The notes: generated by a model from the sequence alone, not told the origin. Shown: positions 12,111-23,900, numbered from the stretch's first letter. The stretch: DNA of 64,000 nucleotides from Phycomyces blakesleeanus NRRL 1555(-) (GCF_001638985.1 NW_017265147.1:837545-901544), one strand, 5' to 3'. Translations and numbers: made by a program.

Positions 12111-13720
12111 TGGTTTGTTTATTTATTTTACTTTTTTTTTTTGGAAAAACGTTGGGTTATACATTTTTTGTTCAATTTTGCTTTATTTGATAGGAAAATA
12201 TTTTCTAGATAAAAATCCTAATTTCGCGACAGTTTTGATACTATAGCTATTATAATCGCTAATACTTCTTGCTCGCTATATATAATTTAAAGCCTTCCAG
12301 GAGTAGACATGGAATACATACTTTAATAGCGGGAATGCTATTAAAAAATGAGTAATAGAAAAGAAGAATTGGTAAATGATTTAAATTGAAATTTCTTCAT
12401 AAATACTTACAAGACGGAGAAGACTTGACATAAAATTGATATGAATATGTTCTTCAGAATTATCAAGACAATACCAGTAGTCTTTGAATAGAGATACATT
12501 CTAAAAATGAATAATTATTAATATTGTGCGTAGTAAAGGCGTATTTATTAAATATATTGTAGTTAACTTACCAAATATTACTGATTATACGTCTTCGTGC
12601 ATAATATTAGACATAACTAATAAATCATAATAAAAATAAATATATATCTATGAGTACGACGAAAGGATAATTTGAATTTTTTTTTAAGAAAAAAACTTAC
12701 CATGTTCGATTAAGAGATGATGAGACTCAATGGAAATGAGTAGCAATGGCAAGACAAACAATATGATGAGTAACAGAGATCATTAAGAGAATAATATCTT
12801 ACCTTGATATATCAGACAGAGTATAGTCAAACAAAGAGACACATATTTGGTATCGAGCTATAAAAGAAAGAAAGAAAATTGTAAGTGAAATTGTAAAAAC
12901 AAGCAAAAGAGAAAGAAAGAAAAGATCAATAGACAAGGTGTTATCTCACAGAAATTTAAATTTTCCATGAGATGACCACTTTCCGGCGCTTTAATTTCCA
13001 AATATTTGTTTCACTCTACTAAAATGGTAACCACTCACAGAATTTCTGTGAGAAAAGTGCCCAAATCACAGAAAATTCGAACAAATTTTCTGTCACTTAT
13101 TTTTTTAACAACAAATGATGCCAAGAATCTTTGTTTAAGCAAGATATTGGTATAAGGCCTAAACTACACAGAAAATTATATTGAGACTAAAGATCAATAG
13201 TACAAAAAATAACTATAATCTAAACAGATAATTAGGTGTTATTTACTGTGAAATAAAACAATTATACTAGTATAAAAGTTGTACCTAGTTACATAGTAGG
13301 CAATAAGAAGAAGGATATGTATTTAATGTGAGGGTATTAGAAGTTGATAGATATACCTTAAGGACTTATATACCAAGGGTTTTATATGCTTACATTGAGA
13401 TATATACTTGTAAAGAACAAACTACCTTTGGAAGAGTCAAACGGACCTCTCTCTTGTACTCAGCGTCAGAAAGGTCTTCAAGATTTAAGTGTTTACGGCT
13501 TCTCCTTTTGGCTTAAGTTTCCTGCAATTCTTTATCACTAGTAATAAGATACTCGATCAGGTCAGGGTTAACGAAAAGCATGTTTTTCTTTCTAAATACC
13601 AATATAAAGATAACTTACACCCCAAAATAAAGAAACGCACTGCTTTTGATTTTCTTTCTCGCAGAAATTGTAAAAAATCGAATTACGATATTTATTCTGA
13701 CGTTGGACATCAACTTTTTG

Positions 13721-13734
13721 TAATTAAGCAATCC
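13721..13734 (+). repeat. 5' target-site duplication of LINE-A
   Basis: TAATTAAGCAATCC immediately precedes the ORF1 ATG and is repeated exactly at 19048-19061 after the 3' A-tract. This fixes both ends of LINE-A. Confidence 0.95.
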
Positions 13735-15093
13735 ATGGCTCTTCCCGCTAAAGTACCGGACCCACCTATTGGGTCCACCACAACACTAGGTCAAGCCAGT
13801 ATAACCACTCCACAACCCTCTACTACTACCTCTACCACAACCAACACTAGGTCATATCTCGATGTCGCCACAGCCACTTCCGCCCCCAGTCAAGTACCAG
13901 TCGTTCTTTTCTCTAACTTGCCGACATCTACGGATCGCGTCTGGCGCGAAAGTACATCTCGTCATTCGGTATTTTTCACCCCACCAACTGATTCCACCAT
14001 TACCTCTGAATTCTGGACTGCTCTCAGAGCAAGCGTTCCTACGGCATGCACCTTGGGAATATCATTCGCTCATCGTCAACCGCTCATCCACGAATTGCAC
14101 CCGACCAATTCTACCATCTGCACCGAACTCTGTTCCAAAGGCTTCCTGGTTGGAGGCCAAACGTACTTCCCCTCTATGGGTATTGCCCCAGGCACAAAAA
14201 TCTTGCGTATCTCCCTCTCCCAGCTTCCATACCTTCCTTCCCCTCTGCTTGAAGAGGCTATCAAAACAGCCTTGGCCGCATATAGCACCGTCCGCGAAGT
14301 CGGTTTGCATCTTCGTGCCAATTTTTTTGATGGCACTGGTTTTGCTTACCTTGAACGACCACCCAACCCCGATGCCACCCTTGCCAAACTCTCATACAAG
14401 ATCCCGTATGATGGCGACTTGTACTTCTTAGGTACCTGGAAACAGATGGGTATTCACTGTAATTATTGTAAAGTTATGGGCCATGCTATCGAAAACTGTC
14501 CAGACCGCCCCAAAGATTCCCGACGCTGCTTCACTTGTGACCAGACTGGTCACTTGCAACATGCCTGCCCCAGAGCACCCCCCACGGACGCCAGCTCTTC
14601 CAAGAGACCCCGCAAGGTTCCCACGACACCTGAATCCCCTGATCGCTCACGCAAGTCTACTCCCGGTGCGTCTCACAGACCTCCGGCCAAGAAATCGATC
14701 CCCCCTCGCGGTACACCTACGATGGCTGAGGGATCCCAGGCTACTACCACCACCTCCCGCACGAATTCCTCGACACCGCGACGAACCTCTGTCCCCGCTG
14801 TTCCTACTTCCCCCCGCCAGTCTGCCAACAGGTTTGCTGCACTTGACGGACTAACTGACAACAGCCGCACAGGCGCACTCTTCGACCCCACTCTGCCTCT
14901 TCTTCAGACACACAACACCCAGTATGATCCCGTCTTTCACCCCCTCCACAACGCTTTTCTTCCCTCCAACTACACTTCCGGCTCCACTAAAGACGAAGAA
15001 GAATTTCACCCCAGCGCTTTTGACGGCGACGACGACCAAGACTCCCAGAATATCCTAACTGATGACGAGATGGCAGACGGCGATCATTCTTAA
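13735..15093 (+). CDS. LINE-A ORF1: gag-like RNA-binding protein with two CCHC knuckles
   Basis: Predicted nucleic-acid-binding protein of 452 residues that would package the LINE RNA into the retrotransposition particle. Two C-x2-C-x4-H-x4-C zinc knuckles are visible from Cys242 (HCNYCKVMGHAIENC and CFTCDQTGHLQHAC). The N-terminus is Thr/Ser/Pro rich, and the C-terminal part is basic and Pro/Ser rich, ending with an acidic stretch. The frame is open upstream to about 13489, but that part belongs to the invaded element: the TSD ends at 13734 and LINE-B and LINE-C also start at this ATG. ORF2 begins 5 nt after the stop. Confidence 0.9.
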   Translation: MALPAKVPDPPIGSTTTLGQASITTPQPSTTTSTTTNTRSYLDVATATSAPSQVPVVLFSNLPTSTDRVWRESTSRHSVFFTPPTDSTITSEFWTALRASVPTACTLGISFAHRQPLIHELHPTNSTICTELCSKGFLVGGQTYFPSMGIAPGTKILRISLSQLPYLPSPLLEEAIKTALAAYSTVREVGLHLRANFFDGTGFAYLERPPNPDATLAKLSYKIPYDGDLYFLGTWKQMGIHCNYCKVMGHAIENCPDRPKDSRRCFTCDQTGHLQHACPRAPPTDASSSKRPRKVPTTPESPDRSRKSTPGASHRPPAKKSIPPRGTPTMAEGSQATTTTSRTNSSTPRRTSVPAVPTSPRQSANRFAALDGLTDNSRTGALFDPTLPLLQTHNTQYDPVFHPLHNAFLPSNYTSGSTKDEEEFHPSAFDGDDDQDSQNILTDDEMADGDHS

Positions 15094-15097
15094 ATTT

Positions 15098-18000
15098 ATG
15101 ATTAATATAGCCTCCATGAACTGCCGCGGACTTGTCAAGTCCGGAAACCCCAATAATCGCTCTCTCTTTATTAGATATCTTCGCTCCCTCTCTCTAGACA
15201 TACTTGCCCTTCAAGAAACTCACGCCAACACAGACGCTCTTCAACAGACATTTCATCTTCAATTTCAAGCATCCGACTCACTATGGTCTCCTCACTGTGG
15301 TTTGGTTTCCCTCTTTCCCCTCATTTCTTTTACTGATCCTCTTTTTTCTCTCTGTGGTCATTGCATTACTGCCACCGTTGTTCACTCTTCCAATTTGTTT
15401 GCCCCATTTCGTATTTGCGTTTTATATGTCCCTGCTTCATATCGTCCTCGATATGATTTTCTCACCTCTCTCCTATCCTCCCCACATCTTCTCCCTTCCC
15501 TTCCTTCTCGCTTTCTTATGCTAGGAGATTTTAATTATTCCTCATATGCAAAGGCCTCTCGTGCTGGCCTCGCGCTACGTCTATGGCTGCATTTTGTCGC
15601 TAACCACTTTGTAGACTGTGTCACTTTGTCTGACGCTCAACCTATGCCTACCTTTCATCGCGACCTTTCCTCTTCGACTATCGACTACATATATGCCTCC
15701 AAGGATATAGCGTCTTGTCACTCTTCGTCCACCGTCACATTTGTTCAGCCCCTGTGGACCGATCATTGCCTTGTACGTACCTGTCTTAGTTTTCCTATGC
15801 TGTCTCACATTGGTCGAGGTTTGTGGCGTGCGAACCCTCGTTTGGCGAACATCCCTTCCTTCCGCTCCTCCCTGTCCGACTGTCTTTCATCCTTCATACC
15901 ACTACTCTCGCCTTCAATTTCCCCCCAATCACAGTGGGATCTGATCAAAGTCGAAGTGGCTCGTTTCACACGTTCATATTCACGCACAACCCGCCCATCA
16001 CTTGCCACTTTGGAGGTAAAGCTTCAGAGTAAACGTGACCATTTGATACATAGATTTCGCCATCAGCCTGCTCAGAACTTCCAGCTGCCCATCGTCGAGC
16101 GTCAACTTCAGCAAGTTCAACAGGAACGCACCGAGATACTAGCACTCCGCGCCGGAAAACACTGGAGAGAACAAGGCGAAACTTCCGCTGGGTTTTTGAA
16201 ACGCACAGTTGCTTTTCGCCAAGCTCGAACCACAATAACCAGCCTCCGCCACCCCTTCACCGACACCTTATGCACTGATCCCGATGATCTTACGGAAGCT
16301 GCTGCTGCATTTTATGAAGATCTTTACACACCCGACCCTCCTGCTCAGACAGCTATCGACGACCTCCTCCTTCACTTGCCACCAGACCTCTTTCTTTCCG
16401 AAACTACCTCCACGACCCTCCTTAAACCCTTCACCTTGGATGACATCCGAGACGGCGCCACTCGCACTCCTAATGCCAGTAGCCCTGGGCCGGATGGCCT
16501 GCCTTATGAGATTCTGCGATTAATTATGGATCATCTGATGTGTGCTGTCTTACTTGTTCGAATATTTAACGATGGGCTTGCCCTCGGTGTGTTCCCTTCG
16601 TCCTGGCAATCAACCTGCGTCTCTCTTCTTCCCAAGAAAGGTGACCTCACCTCCCTCCGCAACTGGCGCCCGATCGCTCTAATCAATACCGATGCCAAAG
16701 TGTTCACTCGCCTCGTCAATCGTCGCATGGTGCCTGCTGCTTCCTCCCTTGTTACGCCCTTCCAGACCGGGTTTGTCCAAGGACGCTTCATTGCTGACAA
16801 TGGCATGCTGACCAAGTTGGTTATGGCACAGGCTAGACAGGACGGTTCATCTGGTATAGGCCTTCTTTTGGATCAGGAGAAAGCTTACGACAGAGTCCAT
16901 CCCGATTACCTTCGCCAGGTCTTGCAGCATTTCAACTTTCCCCCTTCCCTCGTTACCTGTATATCTCAACTTTTCTTCTCTACACAGATTCGAATCAATG
17001 TCAATGGACACCTATCCCGATCATTCCTTCAGGCTCGTGGACTCCGGCAGGGTGATCCTCTTTCTCCTGTACTCTTTAACCTTGCATTCGAACCTTTGTT
17101 GCGTCGTGTGATTCATGATCCTTCCTTTGCCGGATTTTCTCCATCACCACGCACTGCTATTCAACCACCTCCGCCCATCAAGCTCTTGGCCTATGCCGAC
17201 GATCTGCTAGTCTTTCTGCCTGATGCCGCCCACTTGTCTTGTATTCATCATCATCTTCTCACATACTCTCATGCCTCCAATGCTCGCATCAATCTCCATA
17301 AAACTGAAGCTTTCTCCCTGTCCGGTCTTCCACTGCCAGAATGGCGCCCCGTCCTACAACAATTCGACATCACCGCCTGGTCTGACAGATCTTCCTCCAC
17401 TCCCCTGCGATATCTCGGCTTTCCTCTTATTCAATCCTTACCTCAGCGCAATTCTTTCTGTGACAACATTCTTTCCAAGATTGAATCTACCTGTAATATC
17501 CACCACTCTCGCTCTCTCTCTATTCGTGGCCGTGCCACAGTGCTCAACTCTCTCATCCTCTCTAAGCTCTGGCACGTCCTCAGAGTTGTCACTGTACCTC
17601 TATCCTTTTTCCGTCGACTTCGCTCGATCATGAGTAAGTTTAGACAATACCGCTCCTTTCCTCCCATTCCTCTCGGCACTTTCTGCCAGCCTATTCGGCT
17701 CGGCGGTCTAGGGGTCCTTGATCCTCAGGTTCAACAGGCTGCTCTTCAGTTGCGCTGGCTCCGGCCTCTCGTCCGCTCTCCGCTGTCCCCCTCTGGCCTG
17801 GTCCCGCCTTGGTTCTCTTACGTCCTCCGCCTCGACTCCTCATCTGCTGATCCACTCGTTCCTTTGATATTTCCATCTCTCCAATCCTCTCATCAGCGTG
17901 ATTTCGACTCTCCTCTGGCCACCCTACTTGCTGCCATTGACCTTCTCCCTCACAACTTCTCTGACGTGGTAGTCAACCTCCCCACCTGTCTCTCTCTGCC

Positions 18001-18889
18001 TCTCTCCTATCTCACTACCGCACAACCAGACCACCCTCCCTTTCCATCTGCATGGCGCGATCTCCGGGTTTCCGACGCCTATGAAGTAGATCCTAGTTTC
18101 GGCGTGCTTGCCCAACGCCCCCTCCACCGCATACTCCGTCGTCCTATTGTCCTTCACCGGTTCTTCGAACGTCTCTACACTCGCTCTCTTGTCTTGCACC
18201 CTGTCCTGTATCGTGCCACCATTCCCCCCGCGATCTGTGCCATACAGTTTCCTTCGCTAGATATGCCTTCCGATACAGCTGTCGATGTGCGTCCTTTCTT
18301 GACGGCTCTTGTCCCCGGCATCCCTTGGCATCGTTTGTCCACCCAGTCTTTCCGCCTACTCTGCAATTTCCACTCCAAATCCGCACGCCCCATAAGCCCC
18401 ACACTCGTCCCTCGCCAGCTTCGTCGGTTTTGGTCCTTCCCCCTGCTGCATGGGGCCCGCAACGTTTGGTTTTGTGCCCTGCACAAGAACATTCCTTGCC
18501 GTTCTCGCCTCAATTCTAGGATCCCTACCACTTTCCCAGACCCATCCTGTGCCCTCTGCTCTCACCCTCTGGACAATCAAACTCATTTTTTGTTCCAGTG
18601 TCCGGTCAAACTGTCCGTATGGTCGTCAATCTGGACGTTGTACTTCGCCCAGACCGCGACGCCCACTGTCTTGCTTTCTGGTTTGCAATCCTTCACATTC
18701 CCTCCTTGCACCGATTCTTCTCTTTCTGCTGCCTCAATTTTTGGCTGCACGCTGCTGGCTATATGGCGCCATCATTGGCTGTTCATATTTGATCACGTTC
18801 CTTTTGTCTCCTCCGCTGCCTTTTCCACTGCTTCCTCTCTTCTCGACCGCCTCAAGAGCGAACTTGCTCTCGACTTTCCCCCCCTTTAG
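15098..18889 (+). CDS. LINE-A ORF2: AP-like endonuclease and reverse transcriptase
   Basis: 1263-residue polyprotein for target-primed reverse transcription. The N-terminal APE-type endonuclease shows MNCRG, LQETHAN, LGDFNY (about residue 141), STIDYIYA and TDH motifs. The reverse transcriptase core follows, with LPKKGDLTSLRNWRPIAL, QTGFVQGRF, DQEKAYDRV, GLRQGDPLSP and the catalytic YADD at 699-702. A C-terminal zinc-binding C-x2-C-x8-H-x4-C segment starts at Cys1151 (zf-RVT type). No RNase H domain is evident, which favours an L1/Tx1-like rather than Tad1-like affinity. The frame is open 36 nt upstream of this ATG, overlapping ORF1. I chose 15098 because LINE-C ORF2 starts at the equivalent codon. 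Confidence 0.93.
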   Translation: MINIASMNCRGLVKSGNPNNRSLFIRYLRSLSLDILALQETHANTDALQQTFHLQFQASDSLWSPHCGLVSLFPLISFTDPLFSLCGHCITATVVHSSNLFAPFRICVLYVPASYRPRYDFLTSLLSSPHLLPSLPSRFLMLGDFNYSSYAKASRAGLALRLWLHFVANHFVDCVTLSDAQPMPTFHRDLSSSTIDYIYASKDIASCHSSSTVTFVQPLWTDHCLVRTCLSFPMLSHIGRGLWRANPRLANIPSFRSSLSDCLSSFIPLLSPSISPQSQWDLIKVEVARFTRSYSRTTRPSLATLEVKLQSKRDHLIHRFRHQPAQNFQLPIVERQLQQVQQERTEILALRAGKHWREQGETSAGFLKRTVAFRQARTTITSLRHPFTDTLCTDPDDLTEAAAAFYEDLYTPDPPAQTAIDDLLLHLPPDLFLSETTSTTLLKPFTLDDIRDGATRTPNASSPGPDGLPYEILRLIMDHLMCAVLLVRIFNDGLALGVFPSSWQSTCVSLLPKKGDLTSLRNWRPIALINTDAKVFTRLVNRRMVPAASSLVTPFQTGFVQGRFIADNGMLTKLVMAQARQDGSSGIGLLLDQEKAYDRVHPDYLRQVLQHFNFPPSLVTCISQLFFSTQIRINVNGHLSRSFLQARGLRQGDPLSPVLFNLAFEPLLRRVIHDPSFAGFSPSPRTAIQPPPPIKLLAYADDLLVFLPDAAHLSCIHHHLLTYSHASNARINLHKTEAFSLSGLPLPEWRPVLQQFDITAWSDRSSSTPLRYLGFPLIQSLPQRNSFCDNILSKIESTCNIHHSRSLSIRGRATVLNSLILSKLWHVLRVVTVPLSFFRRLRSIMSKFRQYRSFPPIPLGTFCQPIRLGGLGVLDPQVQQAALQLRWLRPLVRSPLSPSGLVPPWFSYVLRLDSSSADPLVPLIFPSLQSSHQRDFDSPLATLLAAIDLLPHNFSDVVVNLPTCLSLPLSYLTTAQPDHPPFPSAWRDLRVSDAYEVDPSFGVLAQRPLHRILRRPIVLHRFFERLYTRSLVLHPVLYRATIPPAICAIQFPSLDMPSDTAVDVRPFLTALVPGIPWHRLSTQSFRLLCNFHSKSARPISPTLVPRQLRRFWSFPLLHGARNVWFCALHKNIPCRSRLNSRIPTTFPDPSCALCSHPLDNQTHFLFQCPVKLSVWSSIWTLYFAQTATPTVLLSGLQSFTFPPCTDSSLSAASIFGCTLLAIWRHHWLFIFDHVPFVSSAAFSTASSLLDRLKSELALDFPPL

Positions 18890-19022
18890 CTTCCTTCCAT
18901 ACCTCCACAATATATATAGCCACAAACATATAAATAGAAAAACATTGTAAAAATATAAAAGCCAAAAACAAGTCGTGATTTTCCTCTTTTGCCTTGCAGC
19001 ATAGAGGCTCACTAATAAACTA

Positions 19023-19035
19023 GAGCCTTCGGCTC
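19023..19035 (+). promoter_or_regulatory. 3'-terminal stem-loop of LINE-A
   Basis: GAGCC-TTC-GGCTC forms a perfect 5-bp hairpin just before CCTAC and the A-tract. LINE-B keeps it with a one-base loop change (GAGCC-TTT-GGCTC). Short 3' hairpins serve as reverse-transcriptase recognition signals in several LINE families; that role is inferred here. Confidence 0.6.
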
Positions 19036-19047
19036 CCTACAAAAAAA

Positions 19048-19061
19048 TAATTAAGCAATCC
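19048..19061 (+). repeat. 3' target-site duplication of LINE-A
   Basis: Exact copy of 13721-13734, directly after the A-tract of LINE-A. Confidence 0.95.
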
Positions 19062-19437
19062 CGAAATTTCTGTGAGATAACACCTCTAATAATAAATGTC
19101 GTTAAAAGAAAAAAAATAAAAAAAGGAAAAAAAAGACCTTGTCTTAAAATCCAGTTTGACCCTGACAAAATGCGGGCTGTAAAAAGTAATACTCCAAAAG
19201 AAGATGACCACCGTCATCTTGAAACACTACTTTGTGCCTCATTGAGTTAGAAAAGAAGTTGTCTAAATGTGGATCAAGCGGTTGGGAGATGTGCTTAAAT
19301 ATCAAATGAAAGGTAGAGAGTTAATCTGCACCGCTTATCCTCTTTACTAGTATGTGAATTTTAAATATGATATAACAAGTGTAGTGAATTGTACAATATT
19401 AGTTGAAAATTATTAATATTTATTTTATTAACAGAAA

Positions 19438-20780
19438 ATGACAAAGCGTATTCCTACTGCTCCCCGCCGACCCAACCTACGCATGAATGCTGTTCTTAAT
19501 AGCACAATTGCAGGTGTTGTTGCTCCAATTGATACACCAACTCCAGAAGTAGCAGTTGTCACAGCCCCTGAAGTTCAAGTCGCTGTGACCCCAATGGATC
19601 ACGTCCTTACCTTGTTGGCAGCCAACAATGTGTCGATGCAATTCCTTGCAAGAAAATGCAAAAGGAGTGACTGATGCAATAACTCATTTGAAGAATGGTC
19701 TGGATTTGTACAACAAGACAAATGAATTTTTGAAGAACTCGGTCCTTCAGCTCATGACTGCAAATGCCGAAATAGAAAAGGCAATGACCAGCCAAAATTC
19801 CGTGATGCCTTCTGCTGTACCAGCGGATTCTTCTTCTTCCATGGATGATGATATTGACCTTGGAGCGAAACATCATCCCTTGATTTCTGTAAGTAAATTG
19901 ATAATAATAACATTACCGATTAATATATCTAATACTATTTTTATAGCAACTTATCAATAGTTACATCAAGAAACCGAACTTTGTTAGCACAGATCCGCTC
20001 AAAGTTGCTGAGAATAATAATAGATCAGCATGGTCAATGACTGGCAGGTATGGCGATAAGTACAACAAGACACTTGCACTGGCTCTCTTCAAGTACCCGA
20101 GACCTCAAAGATGCTGCACAAATGTGTCAAAGAGTGTCATTATGAATATAATAAAGAATCACTACCAAAATCAAGTGCGAGTCTTCCGGACCTCAGCAGA
20201 GAAGATTATGGCTAGAAATAAAGCTGGAAGAAGACGCAACAGAAAGAAGACCATAAGCCTTAAAACAAAGTTAATTTACTATTGATTTAATGTTTTAATA
20301 AAATATTCTTTGGTAGCTTCTTGACCGTCGTATTATCACGTACCAGACATACACAGAGGCTATTCATGAGGGCATGAATCGATATGATTGCGGAAATATT
20401 CTTTCTATTGACGTGATGTCTGATGGCGAGTCGGATGGAGATAACGAAGTGCGGGCATATCGTCCCAGCTGGAGAACTGATGAGGTAATGTTAAACATCT
20501 ATTTATGTTTTAAAGAAAATAATAATACTTTATTAATACTATTTATTCTTTAAACCAGCTCCAGACGTTTATTACTACTATTGATGAACTTACTGTTATC
20601 CGTTTGAAGAAAAATTCAGAAAGCTTGAAAAAGCGCATCCCTTATGAGAAAGAAGTGAGCATTCCCGAGAATTTGGCAGTCACTTTACCAGATTGGTGTT
20701 TTTTCAAAATAAATCATTTTTTTCTTGCCCACTATTTTAGAGTCTTTTTTCTACTTGTTTATGTTTACGGATTAGCATGA
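19438..20780 (+). pseudogene. CACTA-1 accessory protein, frameshifted
   Basis: Counterpart of the intact accessory gene in CACTA-2. Pieces: 19438-19888, about 19947-20280, 20317-20484 and 20559-20780. The first exon shifts frame near 19646: one extra T would explain it, after which the frame reads QENAKGVTDAITHLKNGLDLY. The third exon contains VMSDGESDGDNE and ends PSWRTDE, matching the VMSDGES and PGWRSDE block of CACTA-2; the last exon contains LPDWCF where CACTA-2 has FPRWAL. The donor closing the second exon could not be placed. Its 3' end lies about 140 bp from the 3' end of the convergent transposase. Function unknown; likely a transposition cofactor. Confidence 0.65.
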
Positions 20781-20921
20781 TGTATACAGCTGCATGTATA
20801 GCATGCCAAGTACAAACAAAAATTTATAGAAATAATAAAAAATAAACGTGCAGTTATATATATACTAGCCTGTATTAATTACTATTTCTTTTTTATACGT
20901 GTTTTATTTTTGTATTTGAAT

Positions 20922-23900
20922 CTAAATATATATTTTTTGTGGCAAAGGAACTACACACATCTGAACTTCGCCTTCTAGACCAAGGTGCTCGCCTACTGCG
21001 ACTGGATAGCAGATTCTATGCACTGGGAGAATGCTGTTCATGCTGTCATCTTCGAAACCCACCTCATTAACCTCAACTCCTTCTCCTGCTCTGGGCTGAA
21101 GTAAAACTTCCTTGTACCATCGTATATATGCAAATACATGCTGGCTCGCATGACCAGCAAACGAGTTTACAGCAGTATTGACAAAGAGGTACTGAATTTG
21201 GCCTGCGTACGGCTTGGTACTTCTACCATCACTTGTCTCAAATAAGGCTTGCATGAACGACCCGCGCTGATTCTTCGTTTTGCTCTTGTAGATTTGCCCG
21301 AGAAGATCGATTGATTCAAACTTCTGTATCCGATTGTTAACAAAATTATCGGAATGACCAGCCTGACGATAATGAACAAGAGTTTGATCATCGTATGTCT
21401 CGCGATAGTATTCCAACAAATGCCCATACTCGGATTCATCCATGGAAATCTCCCCCTTTAGAGCTAAAGGAAGTGCGGAAGGGGGCAAAGGCTCGTTTCC
21501 CTTGACGATATCAAAGTTGATCTCAGGAGAATCAAGAAAAGCATTGATATCGAATTGGATTGAGGTAGCAGTGGAAGTGGAAGTGGCTATGGAATTGGCA
21601 GTGGATGCAGTGAGCTCAAGGATGATCGCCGAATGCTCAGGTCGAATTATTGGCAAAGTTTGGCGAATAAGATCTCCCTGGAATGCTTCCTCAAGATACT
21701 TCTTCATATAGGTTCCCTCAAACCCGTCTTTTCTATTCGTCGCATAGTTTTTCAAGATACCATTGCATCTTTCGAAACTAGAAAGCCAATATCCATAAAC
21801 CGGGCCAAAGTTCAGTACAGTCTCTCGCAGATGAAGATGGAGATGCATGTTTGGCGAAAGGAACGGGGCTTTATACAACTTCTCGCACTCTCTGCAGAAA
21901 GCCTCCAAAGATTGATGGGCTTCATCAAGATGAGCCATGGATATGCTTGGCATTGAGAGGTACTGGTATGCATTGACAAACGTTGTCCAGTTACCGGGAT
22001 GAGCTTCAGGTAGACGACCACGCAGGAGAACAGGAGAGTACACCAAGCACCAAGACTTCCACTCGTCGGCCTTCATGAATGGGAAGCCACGCTCGATCTT
22101 TGTCCCTAATGGCGTGTAGTCCTCTGGCAGTACAAGCTTGTCAGCATCCAACTGCATTTCGGCCGAGTGTGCATCTGTGATGAGACCTGAAGATCTCCAT
22201 TTCTCCATTATCCTCTTTGCTGTTCCGAGGTACAGGTTGTGCATCGGATCGATGACAGTGCACTACACGAGGTTAAAGTAAACCAGGTCATGCAATTCTG
22301 ACCATCGGACACCATTTTCCCTCTCCAATCTCTTTCTCTGTGCATCACTGCTGGCCATTCTCCACAACTCGACATCACGACGGTTTTCGGCATCAGTGCG
22401 AGGCACCCACTCAGAAAACACGAACCCAGAGTAGTTCACAGCATTGGAGTCTGGAAGGCGAGGGAACTGTCGGTTACACTTATTGCATGCACATGTGCTT
22501 GAATGAGAGGTAAACCCACAAGTCTTACGGGCAGCAGGAATGTCGCAGGCAACAAGAAGAAGGGCAGCACGGACAAGAGCACCAGATGGGCACTGTACGG
22601 TAGGCATCACCACACCGCCATACAACTGGTTGAGTTCCACAACAAGGGGACGGAGGTAGTGATTGATCTCACTTGTCTTTGCTTCCTTGGGCCCTGGCAT
22701 GAGACCAACGAGAACAACATTCTCCTTCTTGTACCGTTCCGATCTTGGCAAGTTGTTGATGCAAAGGTATATCGCACCACAGGAGTAAGTGACCCCATCG
22801 AAAGGTTGAAGCCAATCGATGTTCATTGTAAGCATTATGGAACGCTCATGATTCACAAACGGTAAACCATTGCTGTCCTTCAGACTGTTCCACTTCGTAC
22901 CATCGTAAATGTCAAACATCATGCCCGGAACTTGCACTCTGGTTCTCCAATGGTTGATGGTGTCTTCGAATCCAGGGCGGCAAAAAAAAGGATAGACAAT
23001 GTTTTGATTATGGAGTTATACATGTAGATCTTTTTGGGGATAGTCAAGGCTCTTGATGTTTCAAAGAAAAGAGCGTTTCCACATTCTCTACCAGAGAGTC
23101 TCTCGAAATTACAGCACTCTGGAACAATATCAGACTCTTCGTATACTTTGTTACAATCGCCACATGCAATAAACCGCTGGACACCTCGAGTCACGTCGCT
23201 GAGACCGGTCATAGAGTTGACACCGTTTATACTGAGGGGAAAACGGAAAGACTGTCCAAAGTGTGCCAATACTTCGTTAAGAAACTTCAACAGAACAACA
23301 CCACCAGAATTGACAACATATTTGGATATGAAGAAGGCAGCAAAAGAAGCAATAAAAGCATGAGTAGGATCGACTGGCATATTGGATGAAGAAAAGTTCT
23401 CTATTTGAAAAAAAAATCAATACTTGTTGACTTTATTGATTTATATGTGCTTTTTGTACTAACCTCTAACATCATTAGATTCATCATCAGAAATATCCAA
23501 AATGGTTGCTTCAATGACACCCTCATCTTCGCTTTCAGAATCAAACAAGGAATCAACATCAAAAAAAGGTAAGTCTTCGGCTGTTTTGTTAGGTAAAAAA
23601 GAATCAAATTATTAGATATTATAAATGATTATAAAACTTTAATAAAAATACTATGCATATCTTCAACTTGATCTTCGGTATCAACATTGTTTTCAAAGTC
23701 AATCTCCATGTCATTGTCATTTGACATTACTTCTACAACTGAGGCTATATTATATGAAAATAAATATTTAGTTAAACTTGTCTCAATAATAATTTTCTTA
23801 AATTTGAACTTACAAGAAGATCCTGACTGATACTGTCTCACGATATCTTGTTGTGCATGTCTTCTGAGTGTTTGGGTAGACACCAAAACAAATCCCATGC

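Larger units (their letters stand above)
13735..19047 (+). mobile_element. LINE-A: intact two-ORF non-LTR retrotransposon (L1-like)
   Basis: 5313 bp flanked by a perfect 14-bp TSD and ending in seven A residues after a short 3' UTR. It encodes a zinc-knuckle ORF1 and an endonuclease-reverse transcriptase ORF2, both open and with catalytic motifs present, so it may be capable of retrotransposition. It is GC-richer than its surroundings. The 5' end coincides with the ORF1 ATG. It inserted into the MITE-like element already within CACTA-1, so it is the youngest layer there. Confidence 0.93.
12936..19085. mobile_element. Nested 0.8-kb inverted-repeat (MITE-like) element, split by LINE-A
   Basis: A 22-bp perfect inverted repeat beginning AGGTGTTATCTCACAG is found at 12936-12957 and, reverse complemented, at 19064-19085. 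Subtracting LINE-A and one TSD copy leaves about 823 bp. The interior shows further CACAGAA-type words, including a palindromic CACAGAATTTCTGTG near 13036. No transposase is encoded, so it would be non-autonomous. No TSD was recognised and the superfamily is unknown. Confidence 0.6.

Noticed and set aside
13489..13734. Earlier start for LINE-A ORF1
   Set aside because: The TSD shows this part is flanking DNA, and LINE-B and LINE-C start at the later ATG.
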